Below are positions 32,801-43,738 of a DNA stretch of 61,230 bases, piece by piece. The DNA comes from Nemertoderma westbladi. Its lineage: Eukaryota; Xenacoelomorpha; Nemertodermatida; Nemertodermatidae. The stretch's first letter is position 1. Each line of letters starts with the position of its first letter. Where the stretch lies: positions 1-61,230 of the forward strand of contig JAUCBJ010005963.1 of NCBI GenBank assembly GCA_032718475.1, given 5' to 3'. Position numbers and translations under genes: made by a program. The notes beneath the pieces are model-generated. The model was given only the letters and a program-made list of their open reading frames with translations. It ran no database searches and was not told where the DNA came from.

Positions 32801-33349
32801 TACAGAAATAAAAATAGTTTGAACACCGACTCCCGCAAGTTACTTTGCTCTTCTTTAATACAGTGTCACATGGACTATGCGTGCTCTTCTTGGTATGAAG
32901 GCTTAACCAAACAGCTTAAATGTAAATTACAAGTAGCTCAGAATAAAGTAGTACGATTTATTAAAGACTACAAACCTAGGCACCACCTAACTCCAGATGA
33001 CTTTTCTGAATCTGGACTACTTAACTTAGATAGTAGAGTTAAGCAGCTACGCCTTAACCATGTGCATAAAGTGTATAATGGTAAATGTCCCAATTACCTA
33101 AAACAAAAATTCAACAGAGTACGCGATACACACTCTTACAGTACCAGAGCTAGTGCTTCAAACTTCTACCTCCCGAATTGTAAATCCTTTGAATCTGATA
33201 CTTTCTTTTTTAACGGCATAAAAAATTGGAACGCTCTGCCTAATGAAATTAAAAACCTAAATAATCAACATTCTTTTAAATCTGCAGTTAAATCTCATCT
33301 CCGTGTGCAATGTAAAAATAGGTACAATAGTCCTACAGTAAGTTATTAG
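29852..33349 (+). CDS. CR1-type retrotransposon polyprotein: signal-like N terminus, 2A motif, PHD finger, endonuclease, RT
   Basis: An intact 1165-aa frame, ATG with A at -3. Residues 1-19 ([19 protein letters not shown]) look like a signal peptide with cleavage after VVA. Residues 96-103 are DIETNPGP, the 2A consensus where ribosomes skip the Gly-Pro bond. A PHD-like finger follows at C113/C116/C129/C132/H137/C140/C161/C164. APE endonuclease: [10 protein letters not shown] (~212), ETW (241-243), LYRPP (312), GDFN (343-346), LDHI (388) and LSDHF (408). Reverse transcriptase: [11 protein letters not shown] (~758), [13 protein letters not shown] (~790), [14 protein letters not shown] (844-857), YADD (877-880) and KYLGATLDN (~953). 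C-terminal YSTRAS..FYLP and NALPNEIK are typical of CR1/L2-like proteins. All catalytic residues are present and there is no frameshift, so it may be mobile. Known: 2A-like motifs occur in CR1-clade elements of sea urchin, amphioxus and molluscs. Confidence 0.93.
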   Translation: MSPLLISTVFIVLGRFVVAEPSDPRGNPATHPIPVLDWFAEHPVATVSNCRAESTEMWSTSGFSLYCSRRGRRSWVSSPRSRGLIAKLCLLSLAGDIETNPGPSRTRAPKINCPVCQRGTNSRSKIVQCESCDTFVHLKCYRRKRSNLFSTRNNLEPSFLCNSCIFTELPFHDTILESETDDSFLTSPLQTPSDAESETFNFFKKKGLHFLHLNARSLLPKLSEIRILINKSNPAVLTISETWLDDSVSDGEIYIDNYVVLRKDRDRHGGGVCTYIRCDLAFNRREDLETCDEVLLVELLLPKTKPILIGTLYRPPKQSDFLQNFENTILCNLRSDCEIYFLGDFNICYHHKASPICKQYQSILNLFGLKQIIRDSTRITSKTSTLLDHILCNNTDIISQSGVLPIGLSDHFIVFCTRKTQKSFFGDHKTVTVRSMKNYSKERFLSLLVNSDWEPCFKAADINLAYTVFKDIFLKALNTVAPIKEISLKQRTEPWMTSGILSNIRERDNYLYKFRKYRVLADYNNYCKYRNLVQREIKKAKSEYLYNKISENKDNPKSLWSTLKSLGYKNLTSKSNIVLQDNGELIHEHTLVSNLFNNYFTNVASNLVKRLPLSSNKYSIGSETLNNFYLEKLQNSEKLFLKPVSEDFVFKNLLSLSASKSTGLDLIPARFLKDGAEVLKVPITFIINYSIVDNVVPDELKLAKVVPLYKKNSKVEPCNYRPVSILSIVSKILERSVFLQLEAHLSRLNLIYELQSGFRKSYSTDTCLINLTDTIRCNNAKGLYTGMVMLDLQKAFDTVDHEILLGKLDLMGVGSIDWFKSYLSDRGQTVVISKSLSTVQEITCGVPQGSILGPLLFVCYVNDMISSIDPDFKLILYADDSALIFSHKDPIHISQKLSAVLESCNEWLVDNKLSIHYGKTESILFGSKRKLKKVTKFEVTSNGHKIENKKEVKYLGATLDNCLSGESTVKNIFSKVNGRLRFLYRNKNSLNTDSRKLLCSSLIQCHMDYACSSWYEGLTKQLKCKLQVAQNKVVRFIKDYKPRHHLTPDDFSESGLLNLDSRVKQLRLNHVHKVYNGKCPNYLKQKFNRVRDTHSYSTRASASNFYLPNCKSFESDTFFFNGIKNWNALPNEIKNLNNQHSFKSAVKSHLRVQCKNRYNSPTVSY
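30137..30160 (+). other. 2A-like ribosome-skipping motif (DIETNPGP)
   Basis: Codes residues 96-103 of the CR1-type protein, preceded by the hydrophobic [10 protein letters not shown] stretch usual upstream of functional 2A. Known: D-x-E-x-NPG|P separates the upstream and downstream products co-translationally. The cut would free the first 102 residues from the PHD-EN-RT protein. Confidence 0.85.
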
Positions 33350-33842
33350 TTTATTAATTATTTACTATTTATACTGTAATTACGTTTTATAATAAATTGT
33401 TCTGTACAGTACATCTTTATCGTTGAGTCGGACATTGTCACGCTCTCGGTAAAGTTGTACATGTACAAAGTGTAATTACGTTTTATATTGGTTTTAGGTT
33501 AGCGTAGTGTAATATTGTATTTGTAACCAAGTAACATAAAGGACCCCCTTGGAAATAAGCTGCAAAGCTTTAGGGGTAATCCTATATGTTATGTTGGACA
33601 ATACCTTTATACCGGTACATTGTTTGGTGTATTTGTTATTGTTTTTACATAATGTATAAATAAATCTATCTATCTATATGTTACGTTACTTAATACATTT
33701 TTAGCCCTAACGAATTTATGCCGATGACTGGTGGTAGCGAAAGATTTATTTACAATTTATATCTGCTATTCTGGAATCTCGTCGAACGATTTTAGTTGAG
33801 TTGCTACTCAATTTTGGACACCCCAGGAACCATCGTTTATTA

Positions 33843-34300
33843 ACCTAATTTTGGTTCGGCAAAAGGGCTGCCTAACCTAATTTTTGTGGGGCAAAACGGC
33901 TGCCTAACCTAATTTTGGTGGGGCAAAACGTCTGCCTAAGCTAATTTTTGTGGGGCAAAACGGCTGCCTAACCTAATTTTCGTGGGACAAAAGGGCTGCC
34001 TAACTTAATTTTGGTGGGGCAAAACGGCTGCCTAACCTAATTTTCGTGGGACAAAAGGGCTGCCTAACCTAATTTTGATGGTGCAAAAGGGCTGCCTAAC
34101 CTAATTTTGGTGGGGCAAAAGGGCTGCCTAACCTAATTTTGGTGGGGCAAAACGGCTGCCTAACCTAATTTTGATGGTGCAAAAGGGCTGCCCAACCTAA
34201 TTTTGATGGTGCAAAAGGGCTGCCCAACCTAATTTTCGTGGTGCAAAACGGCTGCCTAACCTAATTTTGATGGTGCAAAAGGGCTGCCGAACCTAATGTT
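33843..34300 (+). repeat. 32-bp minisatellite
   Basis: About 14 units of CCTAATTTTGGTGGGGCAAA then ACGGCTGCCTAA, with variants TTCGTGGGAC and TTGATGGTGC arranged in an interleaved way. No coding frame. Confidence 0.93.
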
Positions 34301-34639
34301 TCAATCTGGGGCCCATGAGAGCAAAGACGGATCAATGGGGCTTGCTTTCTAACAATGGGAAATGGGCTAGCGACGATTCAAAATCCCACGCATACGTATA
34401 GCTAATTGCTGAATCTAATTTTTTGTACCGCACAGCTCGCCTGGCCAACCACCTAATTACGCTCTGTCGTTTCTTTGAGCCAGCTGGGTTAAAATCACGA
34501 TTATACAATCTTTATTGGAGCTATTTGGAAAGCCGATACGATGAAGCCAACCTGTGTTCGTGGTCTCTTGTGTGTTACTGCTCCAGGTGTCGCGACACTG
34601 TTCCAGATCTTTCGGTCTACCTATAGTGTGGTCTCAACT

Positions 34640-34765
34640 CCTCCTATTATATATTAGATTTATCAATTCATCGTACATTTTTAGTGCTTTAATTTCTTAG
34701 GGGCTCTCACGCCCTTCGGCCTTGAGCCGTAAATTCTTAGTATTATTATTATTATTATTATTATA
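34640..34765 (+). mobile_element. Probable 3' end of a non-LTR element with (ATT)n tail
   Basis: GGGGCTCTCACGCCCTTCGG and GCCTTGAGCCGTAAATTC followed by (ATT)7 at 34741-34762 look like a LINE 3' untranslated region with microsatellite tail. No coding part is visible. Confidence 0.45.
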
Positions 34766-34949
34766 AGACAGACATCCTCGGTGTACCTATTCGGAAAAGG
34801 CGATCAATCGATCTTTTAAGTAAAAATATTCAATGGATGGATATTGACATTGACAAATTATTCTCATAGCAGAATTAGGTGAAAAATTATAATATCTTGT
34901 GATAAATCGGTGTAAAAAAGTAGTTGAAATCTTAATGTAGTTTGACATT

Positions 34950-37571
34950 TTATGTCAGTCTGGTAACAGTAATTATATTGGGTCTATACCAAGTAAAAAA
35001 CAGTATGGTTACAATCAAATGTCAAAAGAAGATAGAGATGAATTTATAAGTTGGTATAATCAAAAGGTTAAGGAGAACTATGTGTTCAATCTTAGAAAAG
35101 AGTTGTTGGACTATTGCATCTCTGATGTTGACATACTAAGAAAATCTTGTCTGCAATTTAGAAAAAACTTTTTGGAAACAGAAAATATCGATCCTTTTTG
35201 TTATGTGACAATAAGTAGTGTTTGTATGGCTATTTACAGAGGAAATTATTTACAGTCAAATACCATAGCAGTGGTAAATAACATCAAACAGAAAGAACAA
35301 TACAGTAAAGCAAGCATTGTATGGCTTGAAAATATTAACAAAAATATTCAACATGCTCTTAATGGTGGTGGAAAGAGTTTATTTTTAAAAGACAGTTGGT
35401 ATCAAGTGGATGGTTTTTTTGAGAATACCGTTTATGAATTCCAGGGTTGCTTTTGGCATGGTTGTCCAAAATGTTACCTCAATAGAGGCACAATTAATAC
35501 CTCCAATCAAATGGATATGAAAACTTTATATGAGCGCACTCAGATGAAAAATGAAAAGATTCGTGAAGCAGGGTATAATTTGACTGAAATGTGGGAATGT
35601 GAATTTAATAAAAATCACAAATCTGTTCTAAAAAACATGAAGAGAGAAGTCGTTACACCTCTCAATCCTCGAGATGCATTTTTTGGTGGTAGAACAAATG
35701 CCACAAAACTATTATATCAATTCAAGAAAGGTGAGCATGGGGAATATGTCGATTTCTGCTCACTATATCCAACTGTCATGTTTTATAATAAATATCCTGT
35801 TGGTCATCCTACAAAAATATTTAACCCTGAGAAGTTTGATCCAAACTGGTATGGATTTATAAAGTGTAAGATTAAAACACCTCGAAATTTATATCACCCT
35901 GTGTTGCCCTACAGAGTGATGTGTGATAAGGCAGAAAAGCTAATGTTCCCTTTATGTAGAACATGTGCTGAAGGTCGTTTTATCAAAAAAGTGTTACCAT
36001 GGTGATGATGAAAGAGCTTTATCAGGCACTTGGCCAACTATTGAAGTGAATAAAGCAATTGAGAAAGGCTATGTAATTGATAAAGTGTACGAGGTTTGGC
36101 ACTTTGAAAAGACTAGTGATAACATGTTGAAAGATTACATTTCTGCTTTCCTGAAAATCAAATTAGAGATTAGTAAACACTATTATGAATCTGATGAAGA
36201 GTATAGAGAAATGGTGCATGATGAATTGGGTATTTTATTAGGTGAAATCGAAAAAAATCCTGGAATGAGAGAAATAAGTAAGAGCTGTTTGAATTCACTC
36301 TGGGGAAAATTTGGTCAAAGGGATAATATGAGCCAAACAAAGAATGTTAGGGAAATATCAGAATTTTATAAGATATTATTGGATGATACTGTAGATAAAC
36401 TAAATTTAAATTTCATAAATGATGATGTTGTTCAAATGTCTTATAATTATAAAGACCAATTTATTGACAATAGTTACAACACAAATATATTTGTAGCTGC
36501 TTTTACAACTAGTAGTGCAAGGCTTATGTTGTATGCTTGGAACCACACCCCATTTACTCCTGTTTAAATCCGCTGATCCCCGACCACAACAGAAAACATT
36601 TCACTAAATTGCGTCTAATGTCCCACAGACTTAAGGTTGAAACGGGTCGTTGGAGTCGCATCCCTCCTGAGCAACGTATATGCTGCTGTAACACAAACCT
36701 AGTACAAGACGAGCCTCACGTACTATTATTTTGTCACCTGACGGATGATATACGAATAGAATACGGACTAAAATATAATAGTTTGATAGACTTGTTTAAA
36801 GAAACGTACAGTGCACCGGTACTACTATGTAAATTTATTGAAGCAGTATTAAAAGTTTTTTCGAATAATTAATTAATAAATTAGAAATAATAATATTAGT
36901 AAGTGTTATTTACTTTTATATTTACTTAGTTTGTGCAAAAATTATATTGATTATATTAATATTGCTGTTTGTTGCGATCGTAATACATTACTATTAGGCT
37001 ATACTGTAGTGTGCAAAATATGATTTTGGCGAAAATTAAAGGCTGAACGGGCCAGTAACCCGTTCACTACTACTACTATGAAAAATTGGACTATTTAGGT
37101 GAACAGATAATGTATCAAGATACCGATAGTATCATTTATATAGCTAAACCAGGTGGTAGAAAAATAGATTATCAAAAATAGAGTGTGGATCATTGTTTCA
37201 TTGTCATGGATCAGTGTGGATCATCAATGACTGATGAACTCAAGGGTGAGAAAATTGTAGGTACTTTTGCATCAGGAGGACCAAAAAATTATAGTTATGA
37301 ATTGAGTGATGAATCTACAAAGAGTGTCATAAAAGGATTCAGTTTAAACTATGAAAATAGCATGTATTTGAATCATAATAGCATGATAAAAATGCTTAAA
37401 AATGAAATAAAAGATATTACAATAGTGAACGAAGCTAAAATTTGTAGAGATACAAAAAATATAACTCTTGTGAATAAATATCAGGAAAAAGTGTACAGAT
37501 TTGGATATGACAAAAGAGTCATTAATAAAATTAGTGAAAATAATGTGGATACTCTGCCATATGGATATTAG
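34950..37571 (+). pseudogene. Protein-primed type-B DNA polymerase (Polinton/Maverick-like), broken
   Basis: The frame begins mid-protein (GSIPSKKQYGYNQMSKED), so the exonuclease I and II motifs are missing. Seen in order: LDYCISDVDILRKSC (exonuclease III-like) near 35110; EFQGCFWHGCPKCY near 35437, typical of Polinton-type polymerases; DFCSLYP (motif A) at 35751-35771; NSLWGKFGQ (motif B) near 36290; YQDTDSIIY (motif C, catalytic Asp pair) at 37113-37139; GTFASGGPKNYSYEL near 37260; and a C-terminal DTLPYGY. Lesions: a frameshift at about 35985-36004, a 545-bp retroelement insertion at 36536-37080, and a stop at 37179. Family knowledge: such polymerases replicate large self-synthesising transposons from a terminal protein. 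No capsid, protease or integrase gene is seen nearby, so this is an isolated relic. Confidence 0.85.
36536..37080 (+). mobile_element. 5'-truncated non-LTR retrotransposon inserted in the polymerase
   Basis: It carries a C-terminal retroelement zinc-knuckle-like tail: LRLMSHRLKVETGRWSR, RICCCNTNL, QDEPHVLLFCHL, stop at 36870. The 3' end has an inverted AACGGG..CCCGTT hairpin (37046-37063) and an (ACT)n tail. Host sequence reads ..TTGTATG at 36529-36535 and resumes AAAAATTGG at 37081. Removing the insertion restores continuity of the polymerase frame, with TATG on both sides as a possible short target duplication. Confidence 0.8.
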
Positions 37572-37609
37572 AAAAATCATCGGATATGTACTGTACTGTT
37601 GTAATCTAC

Positions 37610-37705
37610 TGTACTTGTACTTGTAAGGTACTTGTAATGTACTTGTAATGTACATGTAAGGTACTTGTAATGTACTTGTATGGTACTTGTAATGTACTTG
37701 TGGTG
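37610..37705 (+). repeat. GTACTTGTAAT tandem repeat
   Basis: About eight imperfect 11-bp units (GTACTTGTAAT / GTACTTGTAAG / GTACATGTAAG) directly after the polymerase relic. Confidence 0.9.
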
Positions 37706-38325
37706 TACTGTAGTGTAAAATAAACTAAGAAGAGTATAAAGACTATTGGTCAAAATTGGTTGGTAATTTTATTGAAGCATTAATGTTATTAATGTCATTT
37801 GCTGTCAATGTTATTGAAGCCAAAATTGGTTGGCTTCAAATTAATATTTTATAAATTTTAACATCTGTTTAGCCTGGTTGCCAAGGTAACTGGATTTTCT
37901 ATTGAACCTCAATCGGCTCAGCTATGGACCTTATAGTTGTGTTGAGAAACCCCAAGCTTATATGTATTATAGTTTTCCTACAAATAGAGTTACAAATATT
38001 GATTTGAAATACATAGACTTTTTTCTAAGTCCGTTGCCATGGAAACCAGATTTTTCCTGGATATGAGACCCATCCCACATGACGCGCCTTGATGAGTTGT
38101 ATATACATGCAAAATTTCAGGGTACTTTTAAAGGCTAGTTTTTTCACCTATCAAAAAACACTAAATCTGCCCCATACAAGTAAAATAGCCCACTATGAAT
38201 ATACCATCTCAGCTAAGGAAAATCTTTCTTAGCGAAAGTAGTTGATTTTCCTTAGCTTCGTGGATTCGGATGCAGAATAAGTCATATAATGGGGGTAGGG
38301 GTTAGTCCCAAGTCATAATACTATT

Positions 38326-39594
38326 ACGAGAAAGGCATTTCCTAAAGGAAATGCAACCACGAAGCTAAGGAAAATTAAACAAACGGCCACACTTTGGTTC
38401 GTTGCTTAGCCTCGTTAAGTAGCAATTGTCAATAATTAACTTCTATTCCCATGGAAACTAGAGTTCTCTGGAACTGTTGCTTTAACCTTTGAAAAAAAAT
38501 TCAGTACAGATTGTGGTTCAGATAACACATATACTGAGTTTCAGAAAATATTGTAGTTTATGTCCAAATTACCGATTTTCTATCAAAATGCATCTGTTTG
38601 CAGTGGTTGTCATGGAAACTGGAAAATAGAACAATGTAATTCGGATGCAGAATAAGTCATATAGTGGGGGTAGGGGTTAGTCCCAAGTCATAATACTATT
38701 AACTTGTGCTTCAAATTATCATTTTATAAATTTTAACATCTGTTTAGACTTGTTGCTATGGTAACTGTATTTTCTAATTAACCTCAAACGGCTTGGATAT
38801 GGATCTTATAGATGAGTTGCAAAACCCCAAGTTTATATATATTACAGTTTTGCTACAAATAGAGTTATCAATATAGATTTGAATGATATAGAGTTTAATA
38901 AACTACACAGTTACCATGGTAACTAAATTTCTGGAATAATTTAAGTTTCACTAAAAGTTCCAACTAGTGGTCCAGATAACACATACCCAGTTTTGTAAAA
39001 TTTTATCGTGAAGTCTAGGTCCAAATGAATAAGTTTTGAATAAAAACATCTGTTTTCAGCGGTTGTCATGGTAACTGAAAAATAGAACAATGTAATTCAG
39101 ATGCAGAATACGTTATATAGTGGGGGTAGGGGTTGGTCCCAAGTCATAACACCTTGCCCTTAGGCCTCAAATTAACATTTTATAAATTTTAACATCTGTT
39201 TATCCCGGTTGCCAAGGTAACTGGATTTTCTATTTAGCCTCAATCGGATCTGCTATGGACCTTATAGTTGTGTTGCGAAACCCCAAGTTTATAACTATTA
39301 TAGTTTTCCTACAAATAGAGTTATAAATATTGACTTGAAATACATAGACTTTTTTTGAAGTCCGTTGCCATGGAAACCAGATTTTTCCTGGATATGAGAC
39401 CCGGCCCAAAAGATGCGCCTCGTCGAGTAGTATATACATGCAAAATTTCAGGGTACTTTTAAAGGTTAGTTTTTTCACCTATCAAAAAACCCCAAATCTG
39501 CCTCACACAAGTAAAATAGCCCACTATGAATAGACCATCTCAGCTAAGGAAAATCTTTCTTAGCGAAAGTAGTTGATTTTCCTTAGCTTCGTGG
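38326..39594 (+). mobile_element. Full-length HINE-like copy (1269 bp) nested in another copy
   Basis: Host reads TAATACTATT before and AACTTGTGCTTC after. Uninterrupted copies have ACTATTAACTTGTGC, so insertion was between T and A with no duplicated target. It shares private variants (GAAACTGGAAAATAG, GTCTAGGTCC, AGATGCAGAATACG) and length with the copy at 53656. Confidence 0.9.
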
Positions 39595-40482
39595 AACTTG
39601 TGCTTCAAATTATCATTTTATAAATTTTAACATCTGTTTAGACTTGTTGCTATGGTAACTGTATTTTCTAATTAACCTCAAACGGCTTGGATATGGATCT
39701 TATAGATGAGTTGCAAAACCCCAAGTTTATATATATTACAGTTTTGCTACAAATAGAGTTATCAATATAGATTTGAATGATATAGAGTTTAATAAACTAC
39801 AGTTACAGTACCATGGTAACTAAATTTCTGGAATAATTTAAGTTTCACTAAAAGTTCCAACTAGTGGTCCAGATAACACATACCCAGTTTTGTAAAATTT
39901 TATCGTGAAGTCTATGTCCAAATGAATAAGTTTTGAATAAAAACATATGTTTTCAGCGGTTGTCATGGTAACTGAAAAATAGAACAATGTAATTCGGATG
40001 CAGAATAAGTTATATAGTGGGGGTAGGGGTTGGTCCCAAGTCATAAAACCTTGCCCTTAGGCCTCAAATTAACATTTTATAAATTTTAACATCTGTTTAT
40101 CCCGGTTGCCAAGGTAACTGGATTTTCTATTTAGCCACAATCGGATCTGCTATGGACCTTATAGTTGTGTTGCGAAACCCCAAGTTTATATCTATTATAG
40201 TTTTCCTACAAATAGAGTTATAAATATTGACTTGAAATACATAGACTTTTTTTGAAGTCTGTTGCCATGGAAACCAGATTTTTCCTGGATATGAGACCCG
40301 GCCCAAAAGATGCGCCTGTATATACATGCAAAATTTCAGGGTACTTTTAAAGGCTAGTTTTTTCACCTATCAAAAAAAACCAAATCTGCTCCATACAAGT
40401 AAAATAGCCCACTATGAATAGACCATCTCAGCTAAGGAAAATCTTTCTTAGCGAAAGTAGTTGATTTTCCTTAGCTTCGTGG

Positions 40483-40767
40483 ACATGGCAGCATGGGTAT
40501 ATGTTCCTAACTCCGTCATTCCGGTATTCCTGTATTCAGTCTGTTCACCCAAATTCAAAGGGGTACGTTTTGACTTACCAATTCAGCATCCAATTGGAAC
40601 ATTTTAACTACTGGTCTGCCGGTACGCCTATCTGCCTAAACAACCTCCATACAGTCGGGGAGAAGTTATATTTTCAACTGAGTTGAAATTTCAACTTTAT
40701 TTTTTAAAATTCAACTTTTTATTAAAATTCAACTTTTGCAGTAGAGTTTAAAATTCAACTTTTTTTT
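40483..40767. other. Non-array target DNA with repeated AAATTCAAC
   Basis: Unique sequence between two elements, with several AAATTCAACTTTT units (40690-40767) that resume at 42033-42063. It is the insertion target of the 40768 copy. Confidence 0.7.
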
Positions 40768-42032
40768 ACTAGAAAGGCATTTCCTAAAGTAAATGCAACC
40801 ACGAAGCTAAGGAAAATTAAACAAAGGGCCACAATTTGGTTTGTTGCTTAGCCTAGTTTAGAAACATTTGCCAATAAATAACTTCTATTCCTATGGAAAC
40901 TAGAGTTCTCTGGAACTGTTGGTTTTACCTTTGAAAAAAGATTCAGTCCAGATTGTGGTTCAGATAACACATACCAAGTTTCAGAAAATATTGTAGTTTA
41001 TGTCCAAATTACCGATTTTTTAACGAAATGCATCTGTTTGCAGTGGTTGTCATGGAAACTGAAAAATAGAACAATGTAATTCGGATGCAGAATAAGTCAT
41101 ATAGTGGGGGTAGGGGTTAGTCCCCAGTCATAATACTATTAACTTGTGCTTCAAATTATCATTTTATAAATTTTAACATCTGTTTAGACTTGTTGCTATG
41201 GTAACTGTAATTTCTAATTAACCTCAAACGGCTTGGATATGGATCTTATAGATGAGTTGCAAAACCCCAAGTTTATATATATTACAGTTTTGCTACAAAT
41301 AGAGTTATCAATATAGATTTGAATGATATAGAGTTTAATAAACTACAGTTACCATGATAACTAAATTTCTGGAATAATTTAAGTTTCACTAAAAGTTCCA
41401 ACTAGTGGTCCAGATAACACATACCCAGTTTTGTAAAATTTTATAGCGAAGTCTATGTCCAAATGAGTAATTTTTGTATAAAAACATCTGTTTACAGCGG
41501 TTGTCATGGTAACTGCAAAATAGAACAATCAAATTCGGACGCAGAATAAGTTATATAGTGGGGGTAGGGGTTGGTCCCAAGTCATAACACCTTAACCTTA
41601 GACTTCAAATTAACATTTTATAAATTTTAACATCTGTTTAGCCCGGTTGCCAATGTAACTGGATTTTCTATTTAACCTCAATCGGCTCTGCTATGGACCT
41701 TATAGTTAAGTTGAGAAACCCCAAGTTTATATCTATTATAGTTTTCCTACAAATAGAGTTATAAATATTGACTTGAAATACATAGACTTTTTTCTAAGTC
41801 CGTTGCCATGGAAACCAGATTTTTCCTGGATATGAGACCCAGTCCAAAAGATGCGCCTCGACGAGTAGTATATACATGCAAAATTTCAGGGTACTTTTAA
41901 AGGCTAGTTTTTTCACCTATCAAAAAAAAACTAATCTGCCCCATACAAGTAAAATAGCCCACTATGAATAGACCATCTCAGCTAAGGAAAATCTTTCTTA
42001 GCGAAAGTAGTTGATTTTCCTTAGCTTCGTGG
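40768..42032 (+). mobile_element. Full-length HINE-like copy (1265 bp) in non-array DNA
   Basis: Flanked by TTCAACTTTTTTTT on the left and AAAATTCAACTTTTGG on the right. Insertion was again between T and A, outside the satellite, so the element moves into unrelated sequence. Confidence 0.85.
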
Positions 42033-42063
42033 AAAATTCAACTTTTGGAGTAGCTTTCGAAAT

Positions 42064-43738
42064 ACGAGAAAGGCATTTCCTAAAGGAAATGCAACCACGA
42101 AGCTAAGGAAAATTAAACAAACGGCCACACTTTGGTTCGTTGCTTAGCCTCGTTTAGTAGCAATTGTCAATAATTACGAGAAAGGCATTTCCTAAAGGAA
42201 ATGCAACCACGAAGCTAAGGAAAATTAAACAAACGGCCACACTTTGGTTCGTTGCTTAGCCTCGTTTAGTAGCAATTGTCAATAATTAACTTCTATAACT
42301 TCTATTCCCATGGAAACTAGAGTTCTCTGGAACTGTTGCTTTAACGAGAAAGGCATTTCCTAAAGGAAATGCAACCACGAAGCTAAGGAAAATTAAACAA
42401 ACGGCCACACTTTGGTTCGTTGCTTAGCTTCGTTTAGTAGCAATTGTCAATAATTAACTTATATTCCCATGTTGTCATGGTAACTGCAAAATTAAACAAT
42501 GAAATTCGGACGCAGAATAAGTCATATAGTGGGGTAGGGGTTGGTCCCAAGACATAATACCTTAACCTTAGGCTTCAAATTAACATTTTATAAATTTTAA
42601 CATCTGTTTAGCCCGGTTGCCAAGGTAACTGGATTTTCTATTTAACCTCAATCGGCTCTGCTATGGACCTTATAGTTGTGTTGAGAAACCCCAAGTTTAT
42701 ATCTATTATAGTTTTCCTACAAATAGAGTTACAAATATTGACTTGAAATACATAGACTTTTTTCTAAGTCCGTTGCCATGGAAACCAGATTTTTCCTGGA
42801 TATGAGACCCATCCCACACGACGCGCCTTGATGAGTTGTATATACATGCAAAATTTCAGGGTACTTTTAAATGCTAGTTTTTTCACCTATCAAAAAACAC
42901 CAAATCTGCCCCATACAAGTAAAATAGCCCACTATGAATAGACTTGAATGATATAGACTTTAATAAACTCCAGGTACCATGGTAACAAGATATTTCTGGA
43001 ACGTTTTAAGTTTCACTAAAAGTTCCAACTAGTGGTCCAGATAACACATACCCAGTTTTGTAAAATTTTATCGTGAAGTCTATGTCCAAATGAATAAGTT
43101 TTGAATAAAAACATCTGTTTTCAGCGGTTGTCATGGTAACTGAAAAATAGAACAATGTAATTCGGATGCAGAATAAGTTATATAGTGGGGGTAGGGGTTG
43201 GTCCCAAGTCATAACACCTTGCCTTTAGGCCTCAAATTAACATTTTATAAATTTTAACATCTGTTTAGCCCGGTTGCCAAGGTAACTGGATTTTCTATTT
43301 AACCTCAATTGGCTCTGCTATGGACCTTATAGTTGAGTTGAGAAACCCCAAGTTTATATCTATTATAGTTTTCCTACAAATAGAGTTATAAATATTGACT
43401 TGAAATACATAGACTTTTTTCTAAGTCCGTTGCCATGGAAACCAGATTTTTCCTGGATATGAGACCCATCCCACACGATGCGCCTCGACGAGTAGTACAT
43501 ACATGCAAAATTTCAGGGTACTTTTAAAGGCTAGTTTTTTCGCCTATCAAAAAACCCCAAATCTGCCTCACACAAGTAAAATAGCCCACTATGAATAGAC
43601 CATCTCAGCTAAGGAAAATCTTTCTTAGCGAAAGTAGTTGATTTTCCTTAGCTTCGTGGATCAAAATGCATCTGTTTGCAGTGGTTGTCATGGAAACTGA
43701 AAAATATAATAATGTAATTCGGATGCAGAATAAGTCAT
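42064..43738 (+). repeat. Three stacked 5' ends and a rearranged copy
   Basis: 5' ends at 42064, 42176 and 42344 follow one another after 112 and 168 bp, each newcomer inserted in the one before (AATAATT|ACGAG; GCTTTA|ACGAG). The third is internally deleted at about 42474 and recombined at about 42943. It ends at 43659. Confidence 0.75.

Larger units (their letters stand above)
29640..33678 (+). mobile_element. Apparently complete CR1-type non-LTR retrotransposon
   Basis: Contains the intact frame 29852-33349. The 3' untranslated region (33350-33678) has the GGACCCCCTTGGAAATAAGC ... GCTTTAGGGGTAATCC block common in CR1/L2-like 3' ends. It terminates in a (TCTA)n microsatellite tail (33663-33678), the usual CR1-group ending. 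The 5' boundary is uncertain and placed between the palindromic element and the ATG. Confidence 0.75.

Noticed and set aside
34423-34626. 67-codon cysteine-containing small protein
   Set aside because: No family signature, no splice or promoter context, and it lies next to a retroelement tail.
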